54,437 bases of DNA from Verrucomicrobiota bacterium (GCA_023457035.1 JAEWNN010000031.1:1-54437); one strand, 5' to 3'. Numbered from the stretch's first letter, positions 8,569 through 18,043 are shown. The notes: generated by a model from the sequence alone, not told the origin. Numbers and translations: made by a program.

Positions 8569-11070
8569 ATGACCCCGAAACCCGACCCGGCCGGCTCCGC
8601 CCGCTGCAAACACTGTGGGACCGCCTTCACGCCGACCGCGGGGCATGCGGAGTTCTGCAGCCCCGGTTGTGCGGCGGTGCACGCGCAGATCGTACGCGAG
8701 GGGCTGGAGCGGTTCTACACGCTGAAGGATCGGGCGGTGGCGCCGGCGGGCAGCGCCGTCTTCCAACCGCGCGACTATGCGTGGCTGGCGGAGGCGGCCG
8801 CGGCGGCGGAGGGCGGCGCGCCGAAGGCGGCCGAACTGGTTCTCGACGTGCAGGGGGTCTCGTGCGTGGGGTGCGTGTGGTTGATCGAGCGGCTCTTCCG
8901 GCGCCGGGCCGGTGCGGTGCGCATCGAGATCAACGCCACGCTGGGCCGGTTGTATTGGCGCTGGGAGCCGGGGCGGTTCGACACGGTGGGCTTCGCCCGC
9001 GAGTTGCAGGCTTTCGGGTATCTGGTGGGCCCGGCCGGGGAGAAACCGGGCGCGGCGGCCGCGCAGGGGCTGCGCCTGCGACTGGGCCTCGCGGCGGCGT
9101 TCGCGATGAACACGATGATCTTCGCCCTGCCCGCGTATCTGGGCCTGGAGCGCACGTCGGAGTTCCGGCCGGTCTTCGAGGCGTTGCAGGCGGCGTTCGC
9201 CACGGCGGGGCTGCTGACCGGCGGGAGCTATTTCGCGCAACGGGCACTGGTGGCGCTGCGCCATGGCCTCGTCAACCTCGACGTGCCGATCACGCTCGGG
9301 CTGCTCATCGGCTACGCCGGCTCGCTGCTCGGCTGGCTCGGCGGGCACGAACAGCTCGTGTACTTCGATTTCGTCGCGGTGTTCAGTTTCCTGATGCTAC
9401 TGGGCCGCTGGACGCAGGAGGCCGCGATCGAGCGCAACCGGCTCCAGCTGCTCGCGCTCACCCGCGAGCCGGCTGAAGTGGTGGTGGAGGCGGAGGGCGG
9501 GCCGGTGCGGCGGCCGTCGGCGACGTTGCGGCGCGGGCAGGTCTTCCGTTTGCGGGCGGGGCAGGTCGTGCCGGTGGCGGCGCAACTGCTCGACGGCCCG
9601 GCGACTGTCACGACCGAGTGGATCAACGGCGAACCCGAGGCGCGCGAGGTCGCGGCGGGCCAGACGATCCCGGCGGGCGCGACGAGCGCGAGCCTGCACG
9701 AGCTGCGGCTCGAGGCGCTCGAGGATTGGGCGGACTCGGCGCTGGCGCGGTTGCTGGCCACGAGCGGGGCGCAGGGGTTCCGGCACGAGCTGGCCGAACG
9801 GATCGTCCGGTACTACCTCGGGGCGATCCTCGTCTTGGCCGGGCTCGGTGGCGCGGGCTGGTGGTGGTGGGCCGGCGACGGGCTCAAGGCGTTGCATGTG
9901 ACGATCGCGGTGCTCGTCGCCTCATGTCCCTGCGGCATCGGTGTGGCGTTTCCGCTGGTCGAGGAGTTCGCGGTGGCGGCGATGCGGCGGCACGGCGTAT
10001 TCGTGCGCGAGCTGTCGCTGTTTGTGCGATTGCGCCGCGTGAAGCAGGTGCTTTTCGACAAGACGGGCACGCTCACCCTCGAAACCCCGGTGCTGGCGAA
10101 TCCCGCGGCGCTCGCCGCGTTGGAACCGACCGCGTGCCGGCGGCTCTGGCAACTCGTCGAGGACAACCCGCATCCGACGGCGCGGGCGGTGCAGGAGGCG
10201 TTGGCCTGGGAGGGCGGTGGGCGGTGGACGGCGGACCGTGGACGGAGGTCGGTGACCGGTGGCCCGTTGGCGGGATCCGGAAGCAGGGAGACGGGAACCG
10301 GCGACCGGACAGCGGACACTGGAAACGGGGAACGCGGGACTGCGAGTCCGGAGCCGCTCCGCGTCGAAGAGGTGGTGGGGCGGGGCGTGCGACTGCAGGC
10401 GGCGGATGGTGTGTGGTCGCTGGGGCGAGAGGGGTTTGGCAATCCGGGATCCGCGATCCGCGTTCCGGAGTCAGGCGACGCCTGTTTCACCCACGACGGT
10501 CGGGTGCTGGCGCGGTTGCACTTCGTCGAGTCGGCGCGCAGCGATGCGCGTGCGGAGATCGCGGCGCTGCAACGCGAAGGGCGCGAGGTCTTCGTCCTCA
10601 GCGGTGATCGGCCGGAGAAAGTTGCCGCCTTTGCGGATGCGCTGGGTGTGCCGGCGGCGCATGCGCTCGGCGGGCTCACCCCGGAACAGAAACGCGACTG
10701 GGTCGTCGCCCACGACGCGCGGGACACGCTCATGCTCGGCGACGGGGCCAACGACAGCCTGGCCTTCGATGCCGCGTTCGCACGTGGCACGCCGGTGATC
10801 CATCGCGGCATGCTCGAGCGCAAATGCGACTTCTACTACCTCGGCCGAGGCCTGCGGGGGATCCGGCGGCTGTTCGGCGTGGCGGAGCTTCGGAGACGGG
10901 CGATCCGCCGGGTGTTCGTCTTCGCCGTGTGCTACAACGGCATCATCGTGTCGCTGGCGCTGGCCGGGTTGGTGAACCCGCTCGTGGCGGCGGTGGCGAT
11001 GCCGGTGAGCTCGTTGCTCAGTCTCGCGCTCGCCACACTCGGGATGCGGCGGGCGTGGCGGACGGAGTGA
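8569..11070 (+). CDS. Heavy-metal P-type ATPase, CcoI/FixI-like copper transporter
   Basis: The 833-residue membrane pump is probably a copper exporter of the type needed to assemble cbb3 oxidase. Order: an N-terminal four-Cys domain (C13, C16, C30, C34), an HMA domain with C99 and C102 followed by VWLIE, as in CcoI/FixI, then membrane helices. The ion-site motif is SCPCGIG (C453-P-C455) where most relatives have CPCALG. The phosphorylated Asp is D497 (DKTGTLT), the His-Pro motif is in DNPHPTA, and the hinge is GDGAND (D725). Between the HP motif and the rest of the nucleotide domain, residues about 549-600 are a Gly/Thr/Arg low-complexity insertion that looks like inserted repeat DNA. No cco genes are nearby. 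The ATG at 8569 is chosen because the four-Cys domain follows it. Confidence 0.9.
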   Translation: MTPKPDPAGSARCKHCGTAFTPTAGHAEFCSPGCAAVHAQIVREGLERFYTLKDRAVAPAGSAVFQPRDYAWLAEAAAAAEGGAPKAAELVLDVQGVSCVGCVWLIERLFRRRAGAVRIEINATLGRLYWRWEPGRFDTVGFARELQAFGYLVGPAGEKPGAAAAQGLRLRLGLAAAFAMNTMIFALPAYLGLERTSEFRPVFEALQAAFATAGLLTGGSYFAQRALVALRHGLVNLDVPITLGLLIGYAGSLLGWLGGHEQLVYFDFVAVFSFLMLLGRWTQEAAIERNRLQLLALTREPAEVVVEAEGGPVRRPSATLRRGQVFRLRAGQVVPVAAQLLDGPATVTTEWINGEPEAREVAAGQTIPAGATSASLHELRLEALEDWADSALARLLATSGAQGFRHELAERIVRYYLGAILVLAGLGGAGWWWWAGDGLKALHVTIAVLVASCPCGIGVAFPLVEEFAVAAMRRHGVFVRELSLFVRLRRVKQVLFDKTGTLTLETPVLANPAALAALEPTACRRLWQLVEDNPHPTARAVQEALAWEGGGRWTADRGRRSVTGGPLAGSGSRETGTGDRTADTGNGERGTASPEPLRVEEVVGRGVRLQAADGVWSLGREGFGNPGSAIRVPESGDACFTHDGRVLARLHFVESARSDARAEIAALQREGREVFVLSGDRPEKVAAFADALGVPAAHALGGLTPEQKRDWVVAHDARDTLMLGDGANDSLAFDAAFARGTPVIHRGMLERKCDFYYLGRGLRGIRRLFGVAELRRRAIRRVFVFAVCYNGIIVSLALAGLVNPLVAAVAMPVSSLLSLALATLGMRRAWRTE
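10213..10370 (+). repeat. Repeat-like DNA inside the P-type ATPase coding region
   Basis: This stretch reads as short GGTGGACGG- and ACCGG-type units rather than normal coding sequence. Bases 10222-10241 (CGGTGGACGGCGGACCGTGG) are identical to 47001-47020, a non-coding stretch upstream of leuS. The reading frame stays open, giving about 50 extra residues in the nucleotide-binding domain. A second smaller patch at about 10440-10470 (GGGATCCGCGATCCGCG) looks similar in kind. Confidence 0.6.
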
Positions 11071-11227
11071 GCGAATGGGGCCCCGGGGGCTCGGACGGGG
11101 CCGCGAGGCGGCCCGGCACCCGCACGGCGCAGACTTCGTTCTGGGCAGATGCATTCCGATGAAAGGATTTTTGTAGGTCCACGTGGAACAAGCTTTGCCT
11201 CGACCGGAGTTCATCTACCGTCCCGCC

Positions 11228-14200
11228 ATGCCCCCCCGACTCATCACCTCGGCACTATCGGCGATAGTGCTGGGCGGCGCCTCTGTGGCGGCCGCCGATT
11301 TGCAGCCGTTTCGCATGCCTTGGGACGATGCGTCCCCGGGCATCACCAACCTCCAGAGCTGGCAACCCCAACCGGCGGGCTCGGCCGGACGCGTCACCGT
11401 GTCGGCCGACGGCCGGTATCAGGTGGGCGGCGCGCGCATTCGTTTCCTCGGGGTGAACGTCTCGGATGTGGCCGCTTTCCCGACCCATGCGCAGGCCGAG
11501 GCCCATGCCGCGCGGCTGGCGCGCTTCGGTTTCAACGCCGTGCGTTTCCACCATATGGATGCGAACTGGGCGCCGAACGAGGTGCTCATCGACTATGCCG
11601 GCGGCACCTCGCGCAACCTCTCGGCCGATCGCCTCGACCGGATGCACTACTTCATGGCCCAGCTCGCGGCGCGGGGCATCTATGCGAACATCAACCTGCT
11701 GGTCTCGCGCGGCTTCGTGGCCGGCGACGGCCTCGGCGCCGAGATCGCGCAGATGGGGTGGAAGGACCAGCATATCCTCGGCTTCTTCAACGCCTCCGCA
11801 CTGGAGTTGCAGCAAGAGTACGCCACCAAGCTGCTCTCCGCGCCCAATCCCTACCGGGGCGGGCAGACGTTGGCCCGGGATCCGGCGGTGGCCTTCGTGG
11901 AGATCCTCAACGAGAACGGCCTGTTGCAGAAGTGGTACGAGGGCGTGCTCGACACGATGCCGGCCGTCTACCGCGCGCAACTGGCCGCGCGCTGGAACAC
12001 GTGGCTGGCGGGCCGGTACGCCGACACCGCCGCCCTGCTCGCCGCCTGGGGCGCGATCGACCAGCCGCTCCAGGACAGTTTGTTGCTCAACGGCAACTTC
12101 GCCTCGGGGCAGACCGGGTGGACCACGGAGCGCCACGACACCGCCGCGGCCACCGTCACGACCACGACCGATTTCTCGGGGCAACCGGCGCTGCGCATCA
12201 ACGTGACCAAAGCCGGTTCGGCCGACTGGCACGTGCAGTTCAACCAGGGCTCGCTGGCGCTGGCCGCCGGCGGGGTGTACACGGTGAGCTTCTGGGCCAA
12301 GGCCGCCGCCGCGGTGCCCCTCCGGGCGGGACTCGCCCGCGCCTACGGCGACTACGGCACCATCGGCGGCAGCGTGATGCCCACGCTGGGCACCAGCTGG
12401 CAGCGTTACTCCTTCGTGGTGCAGGCGGCGGAGGCGGACGGCAACGTGCGGCTCAACTTCAACGGTTTCGGCAACCGGCTCTGCACCGTGTGGTTGGCCG
12501 ATGTGAAACTCCAGCCCGGCGGCACGATCGGCGGGCTGCCCCAGGGGACGTCGCTCGAGTCCCGCACGGTTCCTGCGGTGGCCGCCTCCGGCACTGCGAC
12601 GACGGCGGCCGCACGGCGGGACTGGACGAGGTTCCTGCTCGCACTCGAGGTCGACTACTGGACGGCGATGCGTCGCCATGTTAAGGAGACGCTCGGCTTC
12701 GACGGCATCGTGTGGGGCTCGATCGCGGCGAATAGCCCGCTCAACGCGCAGGCGGGCCTCGATGCGATGGACTCCCATACCTACTGGCAACATCCGGTCT
12801 GGCCGGCCGGGCTCGACTGGGACCCGGTGCAGTGGACCGTGCAGAATCGCTCCATGGTCGACGACGTCCTGGGCGGCCTCGTGGGCGAGATCGCCAACCA
12901 GCGGGTGAAAGGGCGGCCGCACAATGTGACCGAGTACCAGCACCCCTCGCCGAACACCTACGGCTCGGAAGGGCCGCTGCTCGCGGCGGCCTACGGGGCG
13001 CTCCAGGACTGGGACAGCCTCTGGATGTTCGACTACCGGACCGGGGTCTCCGAGTTTGTATCCGGGTTCTTCGATCACGGCGGGCATCCCGGGAAGATGG
13101 CGAACAACCTCCTCGCCGCGGTGCTGTTCCGCCGCGGCGATGTGGCGCCGGCGGTGAACGAGTACACGATGGCGCTCACGCCCGAAACTGGTGTGGCGAT
13201 CGCGGCCGAGCAGGGCGCCGCCTGGTCCGTGGGCGACGGCGCCCACCTCGGGGTGCCGGGCTCGTTGGCTCTGGTCAGCCGGCTTTCCCTCGCGATCGGC
13301 GCCGACGCCACGGGGCTGGCGACCCCGCCCGCGGCGCCGACCGGCTCCGTCAAGGTTTCGGATACCGGGGAGCTCCGCTGGGACAACTCGCTCCCGGCGC
13401 AGGGCGTGGTGACGGTCGACACGGCACGCACCAAGGCGGTCGTGGGCCATGTCGGCGGCCGCACCTGGGATCTTGGCGGCGTGATCATCGCCCCGGGCTC
13501 CACGCGACAGGACTGGTGCACGATCGGGCTCACCGTGCTCGACGGTGGCGCCATCGGCGGTGGAGCGGGCGCGCGGGGGGTGGTCGTCACCACCGGCGAT
13601 CTCGCGAACACCGGCATGGCCTGGAAGGATTCGACGCGGACCTCCGTGGGCGCCAACTGGGGCACGGCCCCCACGTTGATCGAAGTGATCCCGGCCACGG
13701 TCACATTGCCGGTGTCCCCGGCGAGGGTGAGCGCCTGGGCGCTCGATGCGCGTGGGCAGCGCACGACGGCCTTGGCGGTGGGCAACTCCGGCGGCAAGGC
13801 GCAGCTCTCGCTCGGGCAGAACGGCGCCACGGTGTGGTACGAGTTCCAGATCGCGGCGCTCGCCCCCCCTGCGATCACCACCCAGCCGGCCGATGCCACC
13901 ACTGCGCTCGGCGGTGTGGCGTCCTTGACCGTCGCAACCAGCGGGGCGACGCCGCTGAGCTTCCAATGGTATCGTGGCGACACCGGCGATGTCTCCCAGC
14001 CGGTCGCAGGTGCGACCGGGGCGAGCTACACCACGCCGGCGCTGACTGCCTGGAGTCGCTACTGGGTGCGCGTCGCCAACGACGGCGGGCAAGCCGACAG
14101 CCGCACCGTGCTGGTGAAGGTCACGGGCGGGACGATGACGCTCGCCGACTGGACCAGCCAGGGCGGGGTGGCACCGGCGCAACGCGGAGCTATGGATACA

Positions 14201-14530
14201 CCGGCGGGGGACGGGGTCGCGAACCTCCTGAAGTACGCCCTCGGCGTCGCCCCGTTGGGGAGCGCGAGTGCGCGGCTCCCGCTCGCGGTGCTGGACCAGG
14301 CCGGCGGCTCGCCGGCCGTGGCGCTCGTCTTCACCCAGAACACCGGGGCGCAGGGACTCCGGTACGTGATGGAAGTCTCGACGGACCTCGCGACCTGGAA
14401 CGCGGTCGAACACGTGCTCGAGGTGTTGTCAGCGAACCCCGACGGCACGCGGTCGGTGCGCATGCGTGAGGCCACACCGCCGACGTCGGCGTGGCGGTTT
14501 GCGCGCCTACGGGTCGAGCAATCCCCCTGA
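11228..14530 (+). CDS. Secreted glycoside hydrolase (GH5-like clan) with an inserted sugar-binding module
   Basis: The 1,100-residue protein has a signal peptide (about 1-23). The N-terminal part is a (beta/alpha)8 cellulase-like barrel: IRFLGVNVSDVAAF, FNAVRFHHMDANW, and the NE motif in FVEILNENG, giving a likely acid/base E229. Residues about 283-430 form a beta-rich module like CBM4/9 (LLNGNFASGQTGW, then YTVSFWAKA). The barrel then resumes (VDYWTAMRRHVKETLGF), with a likely nucleophile E569 in HNVTEYQHPSPN. An Ig-like domain follows at about 877-965 (ITTQPADATTALGG), and then a C-terminal domain common in verrucomicrobial exported proteins. The substrate cannot be told from sequence. It is an isolated gene with no sugar transporter beside it. 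Catalytic residues are assigned by motif only. Confidence 0.8.
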   Translation: MPPRLITSALSAIVLGGASVAAADLQPFRMPWDDASPGITNLQSWQPQPAGSAGRVTVSADGRYQVGGARIRFLGVNVSDVAAFPTHAQAEAHAARLARFGFNAVRFHHMDANWAPNEVLIDYAGGTSRNLSADRLDRMHYFMAQLAARGIYANINLLVSRGFVAGDGLGAEIAQMGWKDQHILGFFNASALELQQEYATKLLSAPNPYRGGQTLARDPAVAFVEILNENGLLQKWYEGVLDTMPAVYRAQLAARWNTWLAGRYADTAALLAAWGAIDQPLQDSLLLNGNFASGQTGWTTERHDTAAATVTTTTDFSGQPALRINVTKAGSADWHVQFNQGSLALAAGGVYTVSFWAKAAAAVPLRAGLARAYGDYGTIGGSVMPTLGTSWQRYSFVVQAAEADGNVRLNFNGFGNRLCTVWLADVKLQPGGTIGGLPQGTSLESRTVPAVAASGTATTAAARRDWTRFLLALEVDYWTAMRRHVKETLGFDGIVWGSIAANSPLNAQAGLDAMDSHTYWQHPVWPAGLDWDPVQWTVQNRSMVDDVLGGLVGEIANQRVKGRPHNVTEYQHPSPNTYGSEGPLLAAAYGALQDWDSLWMFDYRTGVSEFVSGFFDHGGHPGKMANNLLAAVLFRRGDVAPAVNEYTMALTPETGVAIAAEQGAAWSVGDGAHLGVPGSLALVSRLSLAIGADATGLATPPAAPTGSVKVSDTGELRWDNSLPAQGVVTVDTARTKAVVGHVGGRTWDLGGVIIAPGSTRQDWCTIGLTVLDGGAIGGGAGARGVVVTTGDLANTGMAWKDSTRTSVGANWGTAPTLIEVIPATVTLPVSPARVSAWALDARGQRTTALAVGNSGGKAQLSLGQNGATVWYEFQIAALAPPAITTQPADATTALGGVASLTVATSGATPLSFQWYRGDTGDVSQPVAGATGASYTTPALTAWSRYWVRVANDGGQADSRTVLVKVTGGTMTLADWTSQGGVAPAQRGAMDTPAGDGVANLLKYALGVAPLGSASARLPLAVLDQAGGSPAVALVFTQNTGAQGLRYVMEVSTDLATWNAVEHVLEVLSANPDGTRSVRMREATPPTSAWRFARLRVEQSP

Positions 14531-14571
14531 GCCGCCCGCGGGGGGGCGTGCGTGCCTCCGGCTCCGGCGGG

Positions 14572-15018
14572 TCAACGACCCGGCCGGGGCGAGGGCAGGA
14601 TCACGACCGGGCAGGTCGCGCGATGCAGGATGCCGTGGGTGGTGCTGCCGGCGAGCAGTTCGTAGAGCGCGCCATGGCCGTGGGAGCCCATCACGATGAA
14701 CGCGGCGGGGAGGTTGCGCGCCTCCTCGAGGATCACGGTGACGGCGTGGCCCTGCGTGAGCTTGGTCGTGCAGGAGATACCCTTCGCCTCGACCAGCCGG
14801 GCGAGTTCGCCGAGCTTGCGCAGCGCCTGCCCCTGGGCGAACTCGATCTCCTGGGCGAAGGACTCGACGGGCATGTCGTAGGTGACGACGTTCACCGGCG
14901 GAGCCACCGCGTGGAAGAGTTCGACGGTGGCGCCGAGGGCCTGGGCGAGCTCACCGGCCTGTTCGACCACCCGCGGGGTGACACCGGAAAAATCGACCGG
15001 GGTAAGGATCGTTTTCAT
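14572..15018 (-). CDS. Universal stress protein (UspA family)
   Basis: This 148-residue single-domain Usp protein starts MKTILTPVDFSG. The ATP-binding signature G-2x-G-9x-G-S is complete in GSHGHGALYELLAGS near residues 113-127, so this is probably an ATP-binding type. Such proteins are cytoplasmic and aid survival under stress. The ATG at 15018 is chosen because it matches the family start; the open frame continues far upstream but without homology. It diverges from the receiver-kinase gene, with 346 bases between them. Confidence 0.92.
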   Translation of the reverse strand: MKTILTPVDFSGVTPRVVEQAGELAQALGATVELFHAVAPPVNVVTYDMPVESFAQEIEFAQGQALRKLGELARLVEAKGISCTTKLTQGHAVTVILEEARNLPAAFIVMGSHGHGALYELLAGSTTHGILHRATCPVVILPSPRPGR

Positions 15019-15364
15019 GCCGGAACGATAGGGCCCGGGAGCGGTTCTCGCAACCGGGGAGCGGCTTCGGGCAACGACCGGTGCGGCACCGCCCGCCGGC
15101 TCCCCTGTGCGGTCTGGCTGGCGGGTGTGGTCGTGGGGGGCCGCAGTGATGATGCGATCGGCCCATGGCCTTCGCTTCCACCATGCGGCGGGCCCAGTCG
15201 GCTGCGGCGGGGCGGCCCAGCGCTGGTCGCGACACAGGGCGGAACTGGGTGGTACCACCGGTGTTGGGACCGTTTTTCCCGGGAATTTTGTTTCCGCCCT
15301 GCGTCCTGCCTGCGTACCTTCCGGCGAACCTCCGCGCCGGCCACCGGCGCACCTCCTCCCTCCG
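15019..15364. other. Divergent promoter region with two palindromes
   Basis: This gap serves the Usp gene (minus) and the receiver-kinase gene (plus). It contains two perfect palindromes 16 bases apart: GGTGGTACCACC (15248-15259) and TTCCCGGGAA (15276-15285), next to the most AT-rich patch of the gap. They could be operators for the plus-strand gene, but no regulator is identified. No small gene is seen. Confidence 0.4.
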
Positions 15365-16471
15365 ATGCCCAAAATCCTCGTCATCGACGATGAAGCCGAG
15401 ATGCGCCAGCTTCTCGCCAAGGCGTTGATGCGGGCCGGCTACGAGGTGGTGGATACAGGAAGCGGGGCGTCGGGCATCGCGCTCGCGCGGGAGGAAAAGC
15501 CGGATCTGGTCCTGTGCGACGTGGGGCTGCTCGACCTGTCGGGCTACGATGTGCTCAAGGCGCTGCGCGCCGAGCCCGCGACCCAGAACATCCCCGTGGT
15601 GCTCGTCACCGGGCTCGCCGATCTGGACGGCATGCGCGAAGGCATGCGGCTGGGGGCGGACGACTACGTGCCCAAGCCCTTCGATCTGGAGGAGGTGCTG
15701 GCGCTGATTGCGGCGCGGTTGCGCAAGGCGGAGGCCCTGCGGCGCGAGGCCGAGGAGCGGGCCAAGACCCTGCGCAGCCACATCAGCATGATGTTGCCGC
15801 AGGAGCTGCTCAACCCGCTCTCGGGCATCATCAGCCTGGCCGATCTCCTGCGCGACGATGCGGCGGCGATGCGCCCGGCGGAGGCGGCCGAGATCGGGCG
15901 CGACATCCAGCGCTCCGGCGAGCGGTTGCACCGGCTGATCCGCAATTTCCTCATCTACTCGCAGCTGGAGCTGGCTGCGGCGGAGCCGGATCGCCTCGCC
16001 GCTTTCCGCTATACCGCGCCCTGCCAGTTGCGCAAGGTGGTGGCCGAGACGGCCGAGCGCCTGGCGGAGCGGCACGGGCGGCGTGCCGATCTGGTGCTCG
16101 AACTGGTCCCGGTCGAGGTCGCCATTTCGGACCAGAACCTCGCCAAGCTCAGCGAGGAGCTGATCGACAACGCCTTCAAATTCTCGGACCCGGGCCGGCC
16201 GGTGGAGGTGCGGGCGCGGCTCACCGGCGACATGGTCTGGCTATCGATCTCGGACGAAGGCTGTGGGATCGACGACTCGATCGTCGCTGGGCTGCGGGCA
16301 ACCGACCAGTTCGAGCGCATGTTCCAGGAACAGCGGGCGACGGGAATGGGCTTGGCGATCGCGGTGAAGCTGGCGGAGCTGCACGGGGGCAGGGCGCTCA
16401 TCCAGAGCCAGCCCGGCACCGGCACCTCGATCCTCATCGAACTGCCGTTGGCCGCGCCTGAGGTGTCCTGA
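15365..16471 (+). CDS. Receiver domain fused to a degenerate histidine kinase
   Basis: The 368-residue protein is soluble. Residues 1-120 are a response-regulator receiver with all key residues: D8, D9, phospho-acceptor D52, T82 and K104. A coiled linker (RLRKAEALRREAEERAK) leads to a dimerisation/phosphotransfer helix. Where kinases have HELRTPL, this protein reads QELLNPL, so the usual phospho-His is Q146. The ATPase domain looks intact: N box ELIDNAFKFS, G1 box SDEGCGID, G2 box GMGLAIAVKL. Receiver-then-kinase order is typical of phosphorelay hybrids. With Gln at the acceptor site it may act as a phosphatase, a scaffold or an ATP-dependent switch. It faces the Usp gene. Confidence 0.88.
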   Translation: MPKILVIDDEAEMRQLLAKALMRAGYEVVDTGSGASGIALAREEKPDLVLCDVGLLDLSGYDVLKALRAEPATQNIPVVLVTGLADLDGMREGMRLGADDYVPKPFDLEEVLALIAARLRKAEALRREAEERAKTLRSHISMMLPQELLNPLSGIISLADLLRDDAAAMRPAEAAEIGRDIQRSGERLHRLIRNFLIYSQLELAAAEPDRLAAFRYTAPCQLRKVVAETAERLAERHGRRADLVLELVPVEVAISDQNLAKLSEELIDNAFKFSDPGRPVEVRARLTGDMVWLSISDEGCGIDDSIVAGLRATDQFERMFQEQRATGMGLAIAVKLAELHGGRALIQSQPGTGTSILIELPLAAPEVS

Positions 16472-16549
16472 GCCCGACCCGGCAACGGTTCGCGGTTTCT
16501 GGGCGACTTGCGGCTTGTCCGGACGGGCCGCGGGGGTAGAGAGCGAGGC

Positions 16550-17080
16550 ATGCCGATCTACGAGTACTTCTGCCCCGACAACAATCGCATCTACCAGTTC
16601 TTCGCGAAGACCCTGGCCCAGGGGCAGATGACTCCAAAATGCCCCGACAACCCCGCCTTCCGGATGGAGCGGATGATGTCGACCTTCGCCATCTCCGGCA
16701 ACGCCGCGGAGCCGAAGGAGGCTGCGTCCGGCGAGGACGGTGGCACCGGCGGCGAGGAGGGTGGGGCGGCGGACGATCCGCGCTTGGAGGCGGCGTTTTC
16801 CGAGATGGAGCGCGAGATGGACGGGGTGGACGAGAACGACCCGCGCGCGATGGGCCGGATGATGCGCAAGATGTCGGAGTTGACCGGCGAGAAGCTCGAC
16901 GAGCAGATGGAGGAGGTGGTCCGCAAACTCGAGGAGGGCACCGACCCCGACAAACTCGAGGACCAGATGGGCGACGCGTTTCCCGAGGGCGGTGAGGGCG
17001 AAGGCCCGGGCGGTGGCTTCGGCGGCAGGGGACGGATGGGCGGCGCGCCGACGCGCGACCCGCAGCTGTACGACTACTGA
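16550..17080 (+). CDS. FmdB-like protein with incomplete zinc ribbon
   Basis: The 176-residue protein starts MPIYEYFCPDNNRIYQF, matching the N-terminus of the FmdB/zinc-ribbon family. The family has two CxxC pairs, but here both are CPDN (C8 and the Cys of PKCPDN), so each pair has lost its second Cys and zinc binding is doubtful. The rest is a Glu/Asp/Gly-rich region with an acidic helical stretch (EREMDGVDENDPRAMGRMM) and a Gly-rich tail. Function is unknown. The start has one of the few purine-rich ribosome sites in the window (GAGAGCGAGG). It lies 78 bases after the hybrid kinase gene. Confidence 0.75.
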   Translation: MPIYEYFCPDNNRIYQFFAKTLAQGQMTPKCPDNPAFRMERMMSTFAISGNAAEPKEAASGEDGGTGGEEGGAADDPRLEAAFSEMEREMDGVDENDPRAMGRMMRKMSELTGEKLDEQMEEVVRKLEEGTDPDKLEDQMGDAFPEGGEGEGPGGGFGGRGRMGGAPTRDPQLYDY

Positions 17081-17223
17081 GGCGATCCGCGGCGGACGAG
17101 GTCGGCAAGGCGCGAAGCAGACGTCCCTCAACGCCAACGGCCCGCAGGGCGCGGGAGTGCGGTGCGGGGCCGGGTGCTTTCTTTTGAGTTTCCAGCGCTG
17201 GGCGGGTGCGCCTTGCTCGGCGC

Positions 17224-18042
17224 GTGGCCGCCTCCAACCCAACCGAACTCACCACCCGCATCGCCGCCGGCCGCAAGGCCGTGATGGCCCAAGCCGCGTT
17301 CTACCACGCCCAATTCGGCCGCGCCGCCAGCCACTGGAAACACGACGGTTCGCGGGTGACCGATGCCGACCTGGCGATCTCGACGGCGATCTTCGACGCG
17401 CTGCGTGCACAGTTCCCGGGCGACGACCTGTTCAGCGAGGAACTCGCGGTGGGCGAGAACCCGTTTCCGCGCCGCGGCGAGTGGTCGTGGGTGCTCGACC
17501 CGATCGACGGCACCAACAACTACGCGCTCGGCATTCCGGTGACGGCGATCTCGCTCGGGTTGCTGCGCGACGGCGAGCCGGTGTACGGGTTTCTCTACGA
17601 CCTGGGGCGGCGCGGGCTTTTTCACGGCGGGCCGGGGCAGGGCGTGTGGGAGGGCGACGAGCGGCTGCAGCCGCAGTTCGGTCGCAGCGGCCGCCACGAG
17701 CGGATCATCGCCACGCATTCGCCGGTCGATCCGCGCTACCTGCCGCTGGCGACGGCGATCCTCACCCGGTACAAGCTGCGCGGCTTCGGCAGCGGCGCGC
17801 TGCATCTCACCTACGCCGCGCTCGGCATGATCGACGCCTGCATGGACTTCACGGTGAAGGTCTGGGACATCGCCGCGGCGGCCGCGATCGCCCGCGAGAC
17901 CGGGGCGCCGCTGCATTTCTTCGGCTCCTCGCCGTTCCCGATGCAGCAGTTCGATCTGAAGATGAAGCCGCTGCAGTACTGCTGCGCCAGTCCGGCGGCG
18001 CTCGCCGAGATCGTGGCACTCGCCGAACAGACGCGACGCTGA
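17224..18042 (+). CDS. Inositol monophosphatase family phosphatase
   Basis: The protein has 272 residues from a GTG at 17224; another GTG at 17206 adds six residues and cannot be excluded. Metal-binding motifs of the IMPase/FIG superfamily are present: SEE at about 71-73, LDPIDGTNNY at 91-100 (D92, D95), and VKVWDIAAA near the C-terminus (final metal Asp). Such enzymes dephosphorylate sugar-phosphate-like substrates: inositol phosphate, 3'-phosphoadenosine phosphate or histidinol phosphate. The exact substrate cannot be decided here. Its stop codon lies about 30 bases from the stop of the converging Nudix gene. Confidence 0.88.
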   Translation: MAASNPTELTTRIAAGRKAVMAQAAFYHAQFGRAASHWKHDGSRVTDADLAISTAIFDALRAQFPGDDLFSEELAVGENPFPRRGEWSWVLDPIDGTNNYALGIPVTAISLGLLRDGEPVYGFLYDLGRRGLFHGGPGQGVWEGDERLQPQFGRSGRHERIIATHSPVDPRYLPLATAILTRYKLRGFGSGALHLTYAALGMIDACMDFTVKVWDIAAAAAIARETGAPLHFFGSSPFPMQQFDLKMKPLQYCCASPAALAEIVALAEQTRR

Positions 18043-18043
18043 G

